Notes under the pieces: generated by a model
What the model was told of the DNA's origin: nothing
Database searches by the model: none
Seen by the model: the letters and a program-made list of their open reading frames with translations, nothing else
Part shown: positions 42,257-50,642 of the stretch, piece by piece
Position numbering within the stretch: the stretch's first letter is position 1
Layout: every line of letters starts with the position of its first letter
Program-made: the position numbers and the translations under genes
Assembly (NCBI GenBank): GCA_965652645.1
Contig: CBFGXE010000012.1
Span: 1-64,000 of the forward strand
Reading direction: 5' to 3'
DNA: 64,000 bases
DNA from: ZC4RG30 sp965652645
GTDB lineage: Bacteria > Pseudomonadota > Gammaproteobacteria > Steroidobacterales > Steroidobacteraceae

Positions 42257-45147
42257 GCCACCTCCTCCCGCTGCCGCAGGTTCTGCGGGTCATAGAAGGG
42301 CGTCCCGACTACCTGCGCGGCGTGCAGCGTGCCGGTGTCGTCGCGGAACATCAGGCGTTGTCCGAAGGCCGCATGCGCGGGCGCCAGCAAGGCCAGTCCG
42401 ATCGTGCGGCCCAGCGTCGCCGAATACGCGACGCTGGTGATGCGTCCGACGATGCGGCCATCCTCGATGGCCAGGTGGGACTCGGCCAGCGGCGCCCGCG
42501 CGGCATCAAGTGCAAATCCGGCCAGCCGCTGGCGATCGCCACGCCGGCCGAGGATGGCGAGGCTGCGCTGGCCCACGAAGAATGGCTTGTCCAGGCGCAG
42601 CAGTCGCGCCATGCCGGCTTCCAGCGGATTGGTGACGCCGTCGGTGTCCTGGCCCACGATGATGTGGCCCTTCTCCAGGCGCAGCACGCGCTGTGCCTCC
42701 ACGCCGAAGGGCAGCAGGCCGTGTGGCCGGCCGGCCTCGACCAGCGCTTCCCACACCGCCTGCGCCTGCGCGAAGGGCACGTGGATCTCGAAGCCCGTCT
42801 CGCCCACGAAACCGACGCGCGCCATGCGCGCCGCAACGCCGGCCACCGGCATCTCGCGCAGCGCCAGGTAGGGGAATGAGGTGTCATCCAGCGGCCGGTC
42901 CGTGCAGCGCGCCAGGACCTGGCGCGCGCGCGGACCGGCCAGGTTCATCGCCGCCATGTGGCCGGTGAGGTTGTGCAGCGTGCAGTCCAGGCCCCACTCG
43001 GCCACGCGCCGCTGCAGTTCGCGGTACACCGTCGTGCTCGCGCCGGTGGTGGTGGTCAGGTAGAAGCGGCCATTGGCCAGGCGCATCACCACGCCGTCGT
43101 CCACCACGGTGCCGGCTTCATCCAGCATCAGGCCGTAACGCGTGCGGCCGGGTGCGAGGTTGCTGAGCAGGCCGGTGTAGATGCGGTCAAGCAGCACGCC
43201 GGCATCCGGCCCCATCACCTCGATCTTGCCCAGGGTCGAGACGTCGACCAGGCCCACCGCGCCGCGCACGGCAGCGACCTCGCGCTCGATGGCGGCGCTG
43301 GCACCGGCGCCAACACCGCCGTAGTGCGCCGGCCTGCGCCAGGCGCCGGCCGGCATCCACACCGCATGGTGGGCCTCATGCCAGGCATCCAGTGCCGAGC
43401 GGCGCAGCGGCGAGAAGCGGGCCCCGGCCAGGGCGCCGAGGCTCACCGGCTGCCAGGGTGGGCGCGCGGTGGTGAGCCCCAGCGATGGCAGCTCGCGCCG
43501 GGTGACACGCGCGAGCTGGCGCGCGGCGTTGAGGTTCGAAAGCTTGCCCTGCGAGGGACCCATGCCCACGGTGCTGTAGCGTTTCAGCAGCTCGACGCTG
43601 TCGAATCCTTCCTGCGCGGCGTTGGCGAGGTCGGCCAGCGTGAGGTCTTCGTCCAGGTCGACGAACTCCTTGCCGCCGCCGGCAAACAGCGGCGCGGGAT
43701 GGGAATGTGAATGGGTGTCGCGCACGCGCGTGGCGGTGGATGTTCCCCGCGACCCGGCGGCGTGCATTGCCGCGCTGGCGCCGGCGGTGGCGCCGTCGCG
43801 CGCCCTGGCGTCCATCGCGAAGCAGCCATTGGCGCTGCCCGCCACGAACATTCCGGCAGGCAGCGCGCCCGGCATGTGCTGTCCAGTTTGCGTGTCGAAG
43901 CGCACCGTGGCGCCGCGCTGCAGGGCCAGGTGCAGGGCCGGCATCCAGCCGGTGGAGAGCAGCAGCGCATCGCATTCCACCCGCGACCAGGCGCTGCCTT
44001 CCAGCTCGACGCCGGCCAGTGCACCACCGGAACCGGACTGCGCCGCGATGCCGGTGACTTCGGTGTGCACGCGCACGCCGGCCGCGCGCAGCATGTCTTC
44101 CGGCAGCGCCGTGCCGCGCAGCGGCGAGTCGGCGGGCACGATGAAATCGGTGACCGCGAGGCCATGCGAGGTGAGGTCCAGCGCCAACGCCACGGCTTCC
44201 TCATTGGCGCCCAGGATGGCGATGCGCTCGCCCACGCTGATGCCGTAGCGATACAGCAGGCGCTGCGCGGCGCTGCCCAGCAGGATGCCGGGCAGGTCGT
44301 TGTTGCGGAACACCGCCGGCTGCTCGATGCAGCCTGTGGCCAGCACCACGGCGCCGGCGCGCAGCAGCGTGAGTCCGCCATCCTCGCGATCGATGCGCGA
44401 GATGGCCAGCTCATGGTCGGCATAACAACCCACCACGCTGCTGCTGGTGCGCAACTCGATGGACTTGCTGGCGCGCACGGCGGCGATCAGCCCGCGGCAG
44501 CGGGCAGCCTCCGCGGCGCGGGTGCGCGCCTGCCACAGGCCGCGCCCACCAGCCTGCTGCGACTCTTCCACCAGCACCACGCGCCGGGCGCCTGCCTCCG
44601 CGGCGGCCAGCGCGGCGGAAAGCCCCGCCACGCCCGCGCCGACCACAGCCACCTCGCAGTGTGCGTATTCCCTCCGACGCAACGCCTGCCTGGCGTCCGG
44701 CTGCACCACGCCCAGGCCACTGAAGGCGCGGATGGCGCGCTCGAACCAGGGAAAGCCGCGGCGCCCGATGAAGGCCTTGTAGTAGAAGCCCACCGGAAGG
44801 AAACGCGACAGCAGCCCCATGGCCGCGGCCCGGTCGCGCGCCACCCCCCCGCGCGTGTTCACGGCGCTGAACTCCAGACCATGGCGCGCCAGGATGGCGT
44901 CGCCGCGCTGGTTGGGCTCGCTCCCGATCTGGAAGAGGTTGTTGGCGTCGTGGCCCGCCGCCGAAAACACGCCGCGCGGCCGGTGGTACTTGAAGCTGCG
45001 CGCGGTGACCATCACGCCCGCGGCCGCCAGCGCGGAGCTGAGCGTGTCGCCCTGGAACGCATCGATGCCCCGGCCCTCGAACTGCATGCGCAAGGGCAGG
45101 GCGCGGTCGATCCACTCGCCAGGCACCGGCTGTGGCAGGCGGCGCAT
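42253..45147 (-). CDS. mgdC: N-methylglutamate dehydrogenase subunit C (sarcosine oxidase alpha-like)
   Basis: 964 residues. A plant-type ferredoxin-like N-terminal part (about 20-100) precedes a dinucleotide-binding domain with VAVVGAGVAGLSAALAAAEA (about 165-190) and the C-terminal GcvT-like folate domain (about 590-964, including LEKGHIIVGQDTDGVTNPL). It is the large NAD/folate subunit that passes the methyl carbon to tetrahydrofolate. ATG 45147 gives a one-base TGATG overlap with mgdB; GTG 45150 is the alternative. Confidence 0.87.
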   Translation of the reverse strand: MRRLPQPVPGEWIDRALPLRMQFEGRGIDAFQGDTLSSALAAAGVMVTARSFKYHRPRGVFSAAGHDANNLFQIGSEPNQRGDAILARHGLEFSAVNTRGGVARDRAAAMGLLSRFLPVGFYYKAFIGRRGFPWFERAIRAFSGLGVVQPDARQALRRREYAHCEVAVVGAGVAGLSAALAAAEAGARRVVLVEESQQAGGRGLWQARTRAAEAARCRGLIAAVRASKSIELRTSSSVVGCYADHELAISRIDREDGGLTLLRAGAVVLATGCIEQPAVFRNNDLPGILLGSAAQRLLYRYGISVGERIAILGANEEAVALALDLTSHGLAVTDFIVPADSPLRGTALPEDMLRAAGVRVHTEVTGIAAQSGSGGALAGVELEGSAWSRVECDALLLSTGWMPALHLALQRGATVRFDTQTGQHMPGALPAGMFVAGSANGCFAMDARARDGATAGASAAMHAAGSRGTSTATRVRDTHSHSHPAPLFAGGGKEFVDLDEDLTLADLANAAQEGFDSVELLKRYSTVGMGPSQGKLSNLNAARQLARVTRRELPSLGLTTARPPWQPVSLGALAGARFSPLRRSALDAWHEAHHAVWMPAGAWRRPAHYGGVGAGASAAIEREVAAVRGAVGLVDVSTLGKIEVMGPDAGVLLDRIYTGLLSNLAPGRTRYGLMLDEAGTVVDDGVVMRLANGRFYLTTTTGASTTVYRELQRRVAEWGLDCTLHNLTGHMAAMNLAGPRARQVLARCTDRPLDDTSFPYLALREMPVAGVAARMARVGFVGETGFEIHVPFAQAQAVWEALVEAGRPHGLLPFGVEAQRVLRLEKGHIIVGQDTDGVTNPLEAGMARLLRLDKPFFVGQRSLAILGRRGDRQRLAGFALDAARAPLAESHLAIEDGRIVGRITSVAYSATLGRTIGLALLAPAHAAFGQRLMFRDDTGTLHAAQVVGTPFYDPQNLRQREEVA

Positions 45148-45416
45148 CACGGGTTCAGCTCCCTGAGTCTCGATGCCGGGTAGCTGGCGACGAATTCATC
45201 CGTGGCCGTGTCGCGTTCGGCGATGAACCAGTAGCCCGACGGCGTGTGGCACCACCACTCGCGTTTCATGCCGGGCACGCCGCTGCGGTGGAACACATGG
45301 CGCGCCCAGGCCGCATCATCGGTGGCCGCCGGGTCGGGCATCGGCCGCACCTCGCCGCCATACACGAATTCATCGGCGGGACGCAGGCCATTGAGCGGGC
45401 AGGGGACGAGCTTCAT
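45147..45416 (-). CDS. mgdB: N-methylglutamate dehydrogenase subunit B (sarcosine oxidase delta-like)
   Basis: 89 residues, the length of SoxD. Conserved features are EFVYGGEVR, REWWCHTPSGYWFI and ERDTATDEF. Classical SoxD binds zinc through a CPxCG motif and a later His/Cys pair. Here the first motif reads CPLNG and the second has HTPSGYW, so two cysteine ligands are missing. The start overlaps the mgdA stop by one base. Confidence 0.85.
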   Translation of the reverse strand: MKLVPCPLNGLRPADEFVYGGEVRPMPDPAATDDAAWARHVFHRSGVPGMKREWWCHTPSGYWFIAERDTATDEFVASYPASRLRELNP

Positions 45417-46657
45417 CAGTGCCCCACCGAAGCGGCGCCTTTCTCGCCGGTGAGTTCGAAGCGCTCGAAGCGCCCCCAGTCGAAGGACTGGATCAGCTCA
45501 TGGTTGCGGCCCGTGGCCACGGTGGCGGCCATGGTCTCGCCGCACACCGGCGTGGCCTTGAAGCCCCAGGTGCCCCAGCCGGCATCGAGGAAGAACCCGC
45601 CCACTGGCGTCACGCCCATGATGGGCGCGAAGTCCGGCGTCATGTCGGCCAGTCCCGCCCACTGCCGGTTCACCTTCACGCCGGCGAGGAAGGGGAAAAG
45701 GTCGAGCATGTGCTGCGCCAGGTCGGTGGTGAATTCGCGCGTCGAGCGTGTCATGTGCAGTTCGCGCGGATCCAGCGAGGCACCCATCACCAGCTCGCCG
45801 CGCGCCGTCTGCGACACGTACACATGCAGCGAGCCGGAGACGATGATGGGATCCAGCCAGGGCTTCAGCGGCTCGGACACCATGGCCTGCAGCGGATGCA
45901 CGTAGATGGGGCTGGTGAGCTCCAGCATCTTCAGGATGCGCGGCGTGTAGCCGGCCACCGCCGACACCACGCAACGCGTGGCGATGTCGCCCGCGGTGGT
46001 GCGCACGCCGGTGACGTGGCCGCCGGCCACGTCGATGCCCAGCACCTCGGTCTGCTGGTGGATTTCCACCCCCAGCCGCTCCGCCGCGCGCGCGTAGCCC
46101 CAGGCCACCGCGTCATGCCGCGCCACGGCGCCCGGCGCATGCAGCAGCGCGCCGAGGATGGGGGCGTGTCCGCCCGCGGTCATGTCCATCATGGGCAGCG
46201 CGCGGGCGATTTCCTCCGGCCCCACCATGCGCGAGTCCACGTCCAGGTGCTTGTTCACCTCGGCGCGCCAGCGCAGCGTGCGCAGCGTGGCGTCGGTGTG
46301 CGCCAGCGTGTAGTGGCCGCGCGTGGAGTAGAACAGGTTGATGTCCAGCTCCACGCCCAGGTCGCGCCAGATCTGCACGCTGCGGTCGTAGAACCGCACG
46401 CCCTCGGGCGTGAGGTAGTTGGAGCGGATGATGGTGGTGTTGCGGCCGGTATTGCCGCTGCCGATGTAGCCCTTTTCGAGCACGGCGATGTTGCGGATGC
46501 CGTGGCGGCTGGCGAGGTGGTAGGCGCAGGCCAGGCCGTGCCCGCCGCCGCCGATGATCACCACGTCATAGGCTGGTGCCAGGCGTTCCGGCTGGCGGAA
46601 CATGCGCGGTTCGCGGTACCTGGAAGAGAGCCCGATCTTCAGAAGTCGCCATGCCAT
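45416..46657 (-). CDS. mgdA: N-methylglutamate dehydrogenase subunit A (sarcosine oxidase beta-like)
   Basis: 413 residues. FAD-binding VVIIGGGGHGLACAYHLA is at residues 32-49, the covalent or flavin-near segment SGNTGRNTTIIRSNY follows at about 67-81, and the C-terminus carries TPVGGFFLDAGWGTWGFKATP. It is the flavin subunit that oxidises the N-methyl group. First gene of the operon; the ATG lies 10 nt from a possible -10. SoxB is the homologous name if the substrate were sarcosine. Confidence 0.87.
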   Translation of the reverse strand: MAWRLLKIGLSSRYREPRMFRQPERLAPAYDVVIIGGGGHGLACAYHLASRHGIRNIAVLEKGYIGSGNTGRNTTIIRSNYLTPEGVRFYDRSVQIWRDLGVELDINLFYSTRGHYTLAHTDATLRTLRWRAEVNKHLDVDSRMVGPEEIARALPMMDMTAGGHAPILGALLHAPGAVARHDAVAWGYARAAERLGVEIHQQTEVLGIDVAGGHVTGVRTTAGDIATRCVVSAVAGYTPRILKMLELTSPIYVHPLQAMVSEPLKPWLDPIIVSGSLHVYVSQTARGELVMGASLDPRELHMTRSTREFTTDLAQHMLDLFPFLAGVKVNRQWAGLADMTPDFAPIMGVTPVGGFFLDAGWGTWGFKATPVCGETMAATVATGRNHELIQSFDWGRFERFELTGEKGAASVGH

Positions 46658-46667
46658 GCTGGTGACG

Positions 46668-46697
46668 ATTCTTAGTTCGTGTTTTACTTGTGGTCAA
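46668..46697 (-). promoter_or_regulatory. Candidate promoter of mgdABCD-gmaS-mgsABC with overlapping inverted repeat
   Basis: Minus-strand TTGACC (46697-46692) and AAGAAT (46673-46668) are spaced 18 bp. The short inverted repeat CTTG-TGGT-CAAG (46687-46698) covers the -35 box and also lies in the leader of the divergent XRE-cupin gene. It is the obvious place for that regulator to bind, but this is inference. The gap between the two genes is only 51 bp. Confidence 0.4.
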
Positions 46698-46708
46698 GGA
46701 TTTTGCGT

Positions 46709-47317
46709 ATGAGTAAAAGTAGCAGGGACCGACCATTGCCTGGGCTGGTAACGCAGGTGGGCGCCACCGTGAAGCGCCTGCGGGCCGCCCAGGGCCTGAC
46801 GCTGGCCGAACTGGCCGGCTCGGCCGCCATCAGTCCGGCGATGCTCAGCCGGCTCGAGCATGGCGATGTCTCACCCAGCCTCGACACCCTGGCCGCGCTG
46901 GCCGATGCGCTGGGCACCAGCTGCGCCGCGCTGCTGCGCGATCCGGACCAGGTGACCAGCGACGCGCAGCTGGTGCGCAAGGGGGAGGGGCTGGAGGTGG
47001 TCCGCCGCGGCACCCGCCGCGGGCACACCTACCACCTGCTGGCCTCCGACCGTGGCCCGCGCAAGGTCTTCGAGCCCTTCCTCGTCACGCTCACCGACAA
47101 GAGCGAGCTGTTCCCCGAGTTTGAGCACGCCGGCACCGAGTTCATCCACGTGCTGGAGGGTTCGCTGCGCTACCGCCACGGCAACGAGACCTTCCTGCTG
47201 AAGCCGGGCGACACGCTCACCTTCCGGGGCGACCTGCCGCATGGCCCCGAGAAGCTGCTGAAGACCCCCATCCGCATGCTCTCGGTCATCATTTACGGAG
47301 GCGGCACGCCCGGATGA
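46709..47317 (+). CDS. XRE-family regulator with C-terminal cupin sensor
   Basis: 202 residues from ATG 46709, with AAGGA 8 nt upstream; an earlier in-frame codon at 46679 would overlap the divergent promoter. The helix-turn-helix is LAELAGSAAISPAMLSRLEH (about 31-50). The cupin barrel spans about 125-195, with FIHVLEGSLRYRHGNETFLL and PGDTLTFRGDLPHG. This architecture usually senses a small metabolite. Divergence from the N-methylglutamate operon suggests it controls that operon. Confidence 0.9.
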   Translation: MSKSSRDRPLPGLVTQVGATVKRLRAAQGLTLAELAGSAAISPAMLSRLEHGDVSPSLDTLAALADALGTSCAALLRDPDQVTSDAQLVRKGEGLEVVRRGTRRGHTYHLLASDRGPRKVFEPFLVTLTDKSELFPEFEHAGTEFIHVLEGSLRYRHGNETFLLKPGDTLTFRGDLPHGPEKLLKTPIRMLSVIIYGGGTPG

Positions 47318-47391
47318 GCTGCGCGGGGCGGGGTTTGGGCACGCCGGAACGTTCCAGTAGTTGCCCCCGGCCGCGGCCCAGGCCGCTGACT

Positions 47392-47420
47392 TGACGCCCC
47401 CGGAAGCCTCTGGCCATACT
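47392..47420 (+). promoter_or_regulatory. Promoter of the trp operon
   Basis: TTGACG (47392-47397) and CATACT (47415-47420) with a 17-bp spacer. The leader-peptide ATG begins 6 nt after the -10, so transcription would start on or beside it, leaving no room for a Shine-Dalgarno. No TrpR-type operator was recognised here. Confidence 0.6.
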
Positions 47421-47426
47421 GGCCAG

Positions 47427-47474
47427 ATGAAGACGTCCCTCGCAGCACCGCGCTGGTGGTGGCCCCTCTCCTGA
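47427..47474 (+). CDS. trpL: trp operon leader peptide (three consecutive Trp codons)
   Basis: Fifteen codons, MKTSLAAPRWWWPLS, ending in TGA at 47472-47474. Three adjacent TGG codons (47454-47462) lie just after the segment that pairs with the antiterminator strand. Ribosome stalling there when charged tRNA-Trp is scarce would free region 2 to form the antiterminator. Rhizobial trpL is a known case of a leader peptide starting at the 5' end of its RNA. Too short for routine gene finding, but position, codons and RNA structure make it convincing. Confidence 0.92.
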   Translation: MKTSLAAPRWWWPLS

Positions 47475-47566
47475 CGGAGCGGGGTGCTGGTCGTCTGTTG
47501 CGCGTCTAGACAAGCCAAGACTCGAACACCAGAACCCATCTCCGGCACAACCGGGATGGGTTTTTT
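47443..47566 (+). promoter_or_regulatory. Transcription attenuator of trpEGDCFBA
   Basis: Mutually exclusive pairings can be written out. Region 1 CAGCACCGCGCT (47443-47454) pairs with region 2 AGCGGGGTGCTG (47478-47489), 11 of 12 positions. Region 2, extended to 47476-47491, pairs with region 3 (47528-47543) at 13 of 16 positions, forming the antiterminator. Region 3 AACCCATCTCCGG (47533-47545) pairs with region 4 CCGGGATGGGTT (47551-47562) with one bulged T, followed by a T tract to 47566: the terminator. High Trp favours the terminator; stalling at the Trp codons favours 2:3. Confidence 0.9.
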
Positions 47567-47599
47567 GTTGTCCGCAAGATCTCAAGCAGGGGAAATTTT

Positions 47600-48985
47600 C
47601 TGAAACCGCCATTCGATATCGCAGGGGACCTGGACACGCCGGTATCGGCGTTTGCCAAGCTGGCCTCCTTCCGCCCGCGCTTCCTGCTGGAAAGCGTGGA
47701 GGGTGGCGAGCGCCTGGCGCGCTATTCGTTCATCGGCTTCGGCGAGGGCCTGGAAGTCAGGCTGGATGCCCGCGCGCTGACCATCGGCGGCAACGTGTAT
47801 CCGGTGCCCGAATCCAGGGAAGGCCTGCTGCTGCGCCTGCGCGAGGCACTGGCCCGGGCGCCGCGGCCGCAGCCGGAACTGCCGGGCATGCCGCTGGCCG
47901 GTGGCCTGGTGGGCTTTACCGCCTATGACGTGGTGCGTTTCTTCGAGCGCCTGCCCATGCGCCATGCGCGCCGGCCCGAGGCGCCGGTGCTGCACTACGT
48001 GGCACCGCAGTCGCTGCTGGTGTTCGACCACCTCACCCGTGGCATCGCGTTGCTGCATGCCGGCACCGAGGCCGAGCGCCAGGTGCTGCGCAGGGAGGTG
48101 ATCGCGGCGCTGCGCGGCGGGCTCGTGTTCCCGCGCGTGCAGAAGGGCTTCAGCGATCCTGTCGTGTCGCTGGGCCGCGAGGACTACATGGCCGGCGTGC
48201 GCCGCGCGCAGGAGTACATCGCCGCGGGCGACGTGTACCAGCTGGTGCTGTCCTCCAGGTTCTCCGGCAAACACCAGCTGGATCCCTTCCAGGTGTATCG
48301 CGCGCTGCGCCTCATCAATCCCTCGCCCTACATGTACTACTGCACGCTGGGTGGCGTGACGGTGGTGGGCTCCTCGCCCGAGGCGCTGGTGAAGCTCAAG
48401 GGCGGGCGCGCGGAGCTCAGGCCCATTGCCGGCACGCTGCCGCGCATGGCCGACCCCGAAGCGGACCTGGCCAACGAGCGCCGCCTCCTTGCCGACCCCA
48501 AGGAGAACGCCGAGCACGTGATGCTGGTGGACCTGGCCCGCAACGACCTGGGTCGCGTGGCCGCCGCCGGCAGCGTGCAGGTGAATCCCTACCGCGTGAT
48601 CGAGCGCTACAGCCACGTGATGCACATCGTCAGCGGCGTGCACGGCACGCTGGCGCCTGACCGTGATGCCTTCGACCTCTTTGCGGCCACCTTCCCCGCC
48701 GGCACCCTGGTGGGCGCGCCGAAGGTTCGCGCCATGCAGATCATCGAGGAGCTGGAGCCGGTGGACCGCGGCCTCTACGGCGGCACCATCGGTTACTTCG
48801 GCGCGCAGGGCGACATGGACCAGGCCATCACCATCCGCACGCTGGTGTTCGAGGGTGACCAGTACAGCTACCAGGCCGGCGCCGGCATCGTCGCCGACAG
48901 CAACCCTGAATCCGAGTTCAACGAAGTGTTCGCCAAGAGTGCCGCGCTGCGCAGCGCGCTGTCCCTGGCACAGGACGGTCTATGA
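47600..48985 (+). CDS. trpE: Anthranilate synthase component I, probable CTG start
   Basis: 461 residues if begun at CTG 47600. Homologous sequence (DLDTPVSAFAKLA, then FLLESVEGGE) begins well before the first in-frame GTG at 47696, and between 47522 and 47600 this frame has no ATG, GTG or TTG. CTG 47600 has the Shine-Dalgarno AGGGGAA about 5 nt upstream. The LLES Trp-feedback motif and chorismate-site segments (GDVYQLVLSSRF, GSSPEALVKL, PIAGTLPR, AGAGIVADSNPESEF) are present. It makes anthranilate with TrpG. The N-terminus is shorter than in many TrpE proteins. Confidence 0.93.
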   Translation: MKPPFDIAGDLDTPVSAFAKLASFRPRFLLESVEGGERLARYSFIGFGEGLEVRLDARALTIGGNVYPVPESREGLLLRLREALARAPRPQPELPGMPLAGGLVGFTAYDVVRFFERLPMRHARRPEAPVLHYVAPQSLLVFDHLTRGIALLHAGTEAERQVLRREVIAALRGGLVFPRVQKGFSDPVVSLGREDYMAGVRRAQEYIAAGDVYQLVLSSRFSGKHQLDPFQVYRALRLINPSPYMYYCTLGGVTVVGSSPEALVKLKGGRAELRPIAGTLPRMADPEADLANERRLLADPKENAEHVMLVDLARNDLGRVAAAGSVQVNPYRVIERYSHVMHIVSGVHGTLAPDRDAFDLFAATFPAGTLVGAPKVRAMQIIEELEPVDRGLYGGTIGYFGAQGDMDQAITIRTLVFEGDQYSYQAGAGIVADSNPESEFNEVFAKSAALRSALSLAQDGL

Positions 48986-49593
48986 GCAAGCCCAACCAGC
49001 CGCGCCTGCTGCTGATCGACAACTACGACTCCTTCACCTACAACCTGGTGCAGGCCTTCCTGGTGCTGGGCGCCGACGTGCGCGTGCTGCGCAACGACGA
49101 GGTCACCGTCGACCAGGCGCAGCGCATGGACATCTCCCACCTGTGCATCTCGCCGGGCCCCGGCACGCCGCGCGACGCGGGCGTGTCGATGGCGATGATC
49201 GAGGCCTTCGCCGGCAAGCTGCCCATCTTCGGCGTGTGCCTGGGCCACCAGTCCATCGTGGAGGTGTTCGGCGGCGACGTGGTGCGCGCGCCGCGCCTGA
49301 TGCACGGCAAGACCTCGCTGGTGAAACATGACGGCAGGACGCTGTTCGAGGGCCTGCCCCAGCCGGCGGAAGTGGGCCGCTACCACTCGCTGATCGCCGA
49401 GCCGGGCACCATGCCCGGGGAGCTGGAGGTGACGGCCTCGACCGCCGAGGGCGAGATCATGGGCGTGCGCCACCGCAAGTACGCCATCGAGGGCGTGCAG
49501 TTCCACCCGGAGAGCGTGCTCACCCCGCAGGGTCCGCAGCTGATGGGCAACTTCCTCAGGCTGACTTCGCCGCTGCGCGGGCAGGAGGGATGA
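48982..49593 (+). CDS. trpG: Anthranilate synthase component II (glutamine amidotransferase)
   Basis: 203 residues. Class I amidotransferase triad: Cys in FGVCLGHQS, His and Glu in VQFHPESVLTPQG. The N-terminus LLLIDNYDSFTYNLVQ is typical. It supplies ammonia to TrpE; in some relatives the same protein also serves PabB. ATG overlaps the trpE stop by four bases. Confidence 0.96.
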   Translation: MSKPNQPRLLLIDNYDSFTYNLVQAFLVLGADVRVLRNDEVTVDQAQRMDISHLCISPGPGTPRDAGVSMAMIEAFAGKLPIFGVCLGHQSIVEVFGGDVVRAPRLMHGKTSLVKHDGRTLFEGLPQPAEVGRYHSLIAEPGTMPGELEVTASTAEGEIMGVRHRKYAIEGVQFHPESVLTPQGPQLMGNFLRLTSPLRGQEG

Positions 49594-50642
49594 GCATGGG
49601 CGCGGACCTCGCCACGATGCGCGCGCGGCTGGATGCGCTGCTGGAACATCGCTCGCTCACGACCGATGAGGCGCGCGAACTGCTCATCGGGCTCACCGAC
49701 GCCGAGCTGCCGCCGGCGCTGGCCGGCGCACTGCTGGCGGCGGTGCGCGCCAAGGGCATCACGCCCGGGGAACTGCGCGGCTTCGCGCTGGGCATGCGTT
49801 CGCTGGCGCGCCGCCCGGCCATCGACCGCAACCTGGCGGCAGTGGACATCGTTGGCACCGGCGGCGACAAGTCCGGCAGCTTCAACATCTCCACCGGTGC
49901 CTCGCTGCTCACCGCGGCCGCGGGCCTGCCGGTGGTGAAGCATGGCAACCGTTCGGTGTCGAGCAAGGCCGGCAGCGCCGACGTGCTGGAGGCACTGGGG
50001 CTGAAGCTGCCGCTGGATGAAACGCGCGCGGCTGAATGCCTGGCCGCCACGGGTTTCACCTTCCTCTTCGCGCCGCATTACCACCCGGCGATGAAGGCCA
50101 TCGGTCCCGTGCGCACGGCAATGGGCGTGCGCACCGTGTTCAACATCCTGGGGCCGCTTTCCAATCCCGCCGAACCGCCGTTCCACGTGATCGGCGCCTT
50201 CAACGAACCCACCGCGCGACTCATGGCCGAGGCCATGTCGGGCATGCCACTGCAGCGCGCCTTCATCGTGCACGGCAGCGGTGGCTGGGATGAACCCACG
50301 CCACTGGGTCCCTTCCTGCTGCTGGACGTGCGACCGGGCAGCGTGACCGAACTGCGCCGCGATCCGCGCGAATACGGCATGGAGATCTGCGCCGAGGTCG
50401 CCCTGCAAGGTGCCGACGCCGCGCACAACGCCGCGGCGATGACGCGCGTGCTGCGCGGCGAGGAGTTCAGCGCGCACCGTGATGCGCTGGTGCTCAGCGC
50501 CGCGCTGGCGCTTGAAGTGTCGGGCCGCGCCGCGGGACCCGCCGAGGCAGCGCGCATGGCGGCCGCCGCCATCGACGACGGCCGCGCCAGCAGCCTGCTG
50601 GCGAAGCTGGCGGCCTTCGCGCGCGGCACGGGGGCATCGTGA
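49590..50642 (+). CDS. trpD: Anthranilate phosphoribosyltransferase
   Basis: 350 residues. The phosphoribosyl-pyrophosphate site DIVGTGGDKSGSFNIST, KHGNRSVSSKAGSADVLEAL and the metal-site HGSGGWDE region are intact. It joins anthranilate to PRPP. ATG 49590 overlaps the trpG stop by four bases. Confidence 0.96.
   Translation: MSMGADLATMRARLDALLEHRSLTTDEARELLIGLTDAELPPALAGALLAAVRAKGITPGELRGFALGMRSLARRPAIDRNLAAVDIVGTGGDKSGSFNISTGASLLTAAAGLPVVKHGNRSVSSKAGSADVLEALGLKLPLDETRAAECLAATGFTFLFAPHYHPAMKAIGPVRTAMGVRTVFNILGPLSNPAEPPFHVIGAFNEPTARLMAEAMSGMPLQRAFIVHGSGGWDEPTPLGPFLLLDVRPGSVTELRRDPREYGMEICAEVALQGADAAHNAAAMTRVLRGEEFSAHRDALVLSAALALEVSGRAAGPAEAARMAAAAIDDGRASSLLAKLAAFARGTGAS

Noticed and set aside
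37464..46657. Operon read as sarcosine oxidase soxBDAG with glutamate synthase genes
   Set aside because: Not excluded, but a complete mgs trio plus the amide-forming synthetase in the same coupled operon, and no one-carbon genes glyA/purU, fit N-methylglutamate metabolism better.
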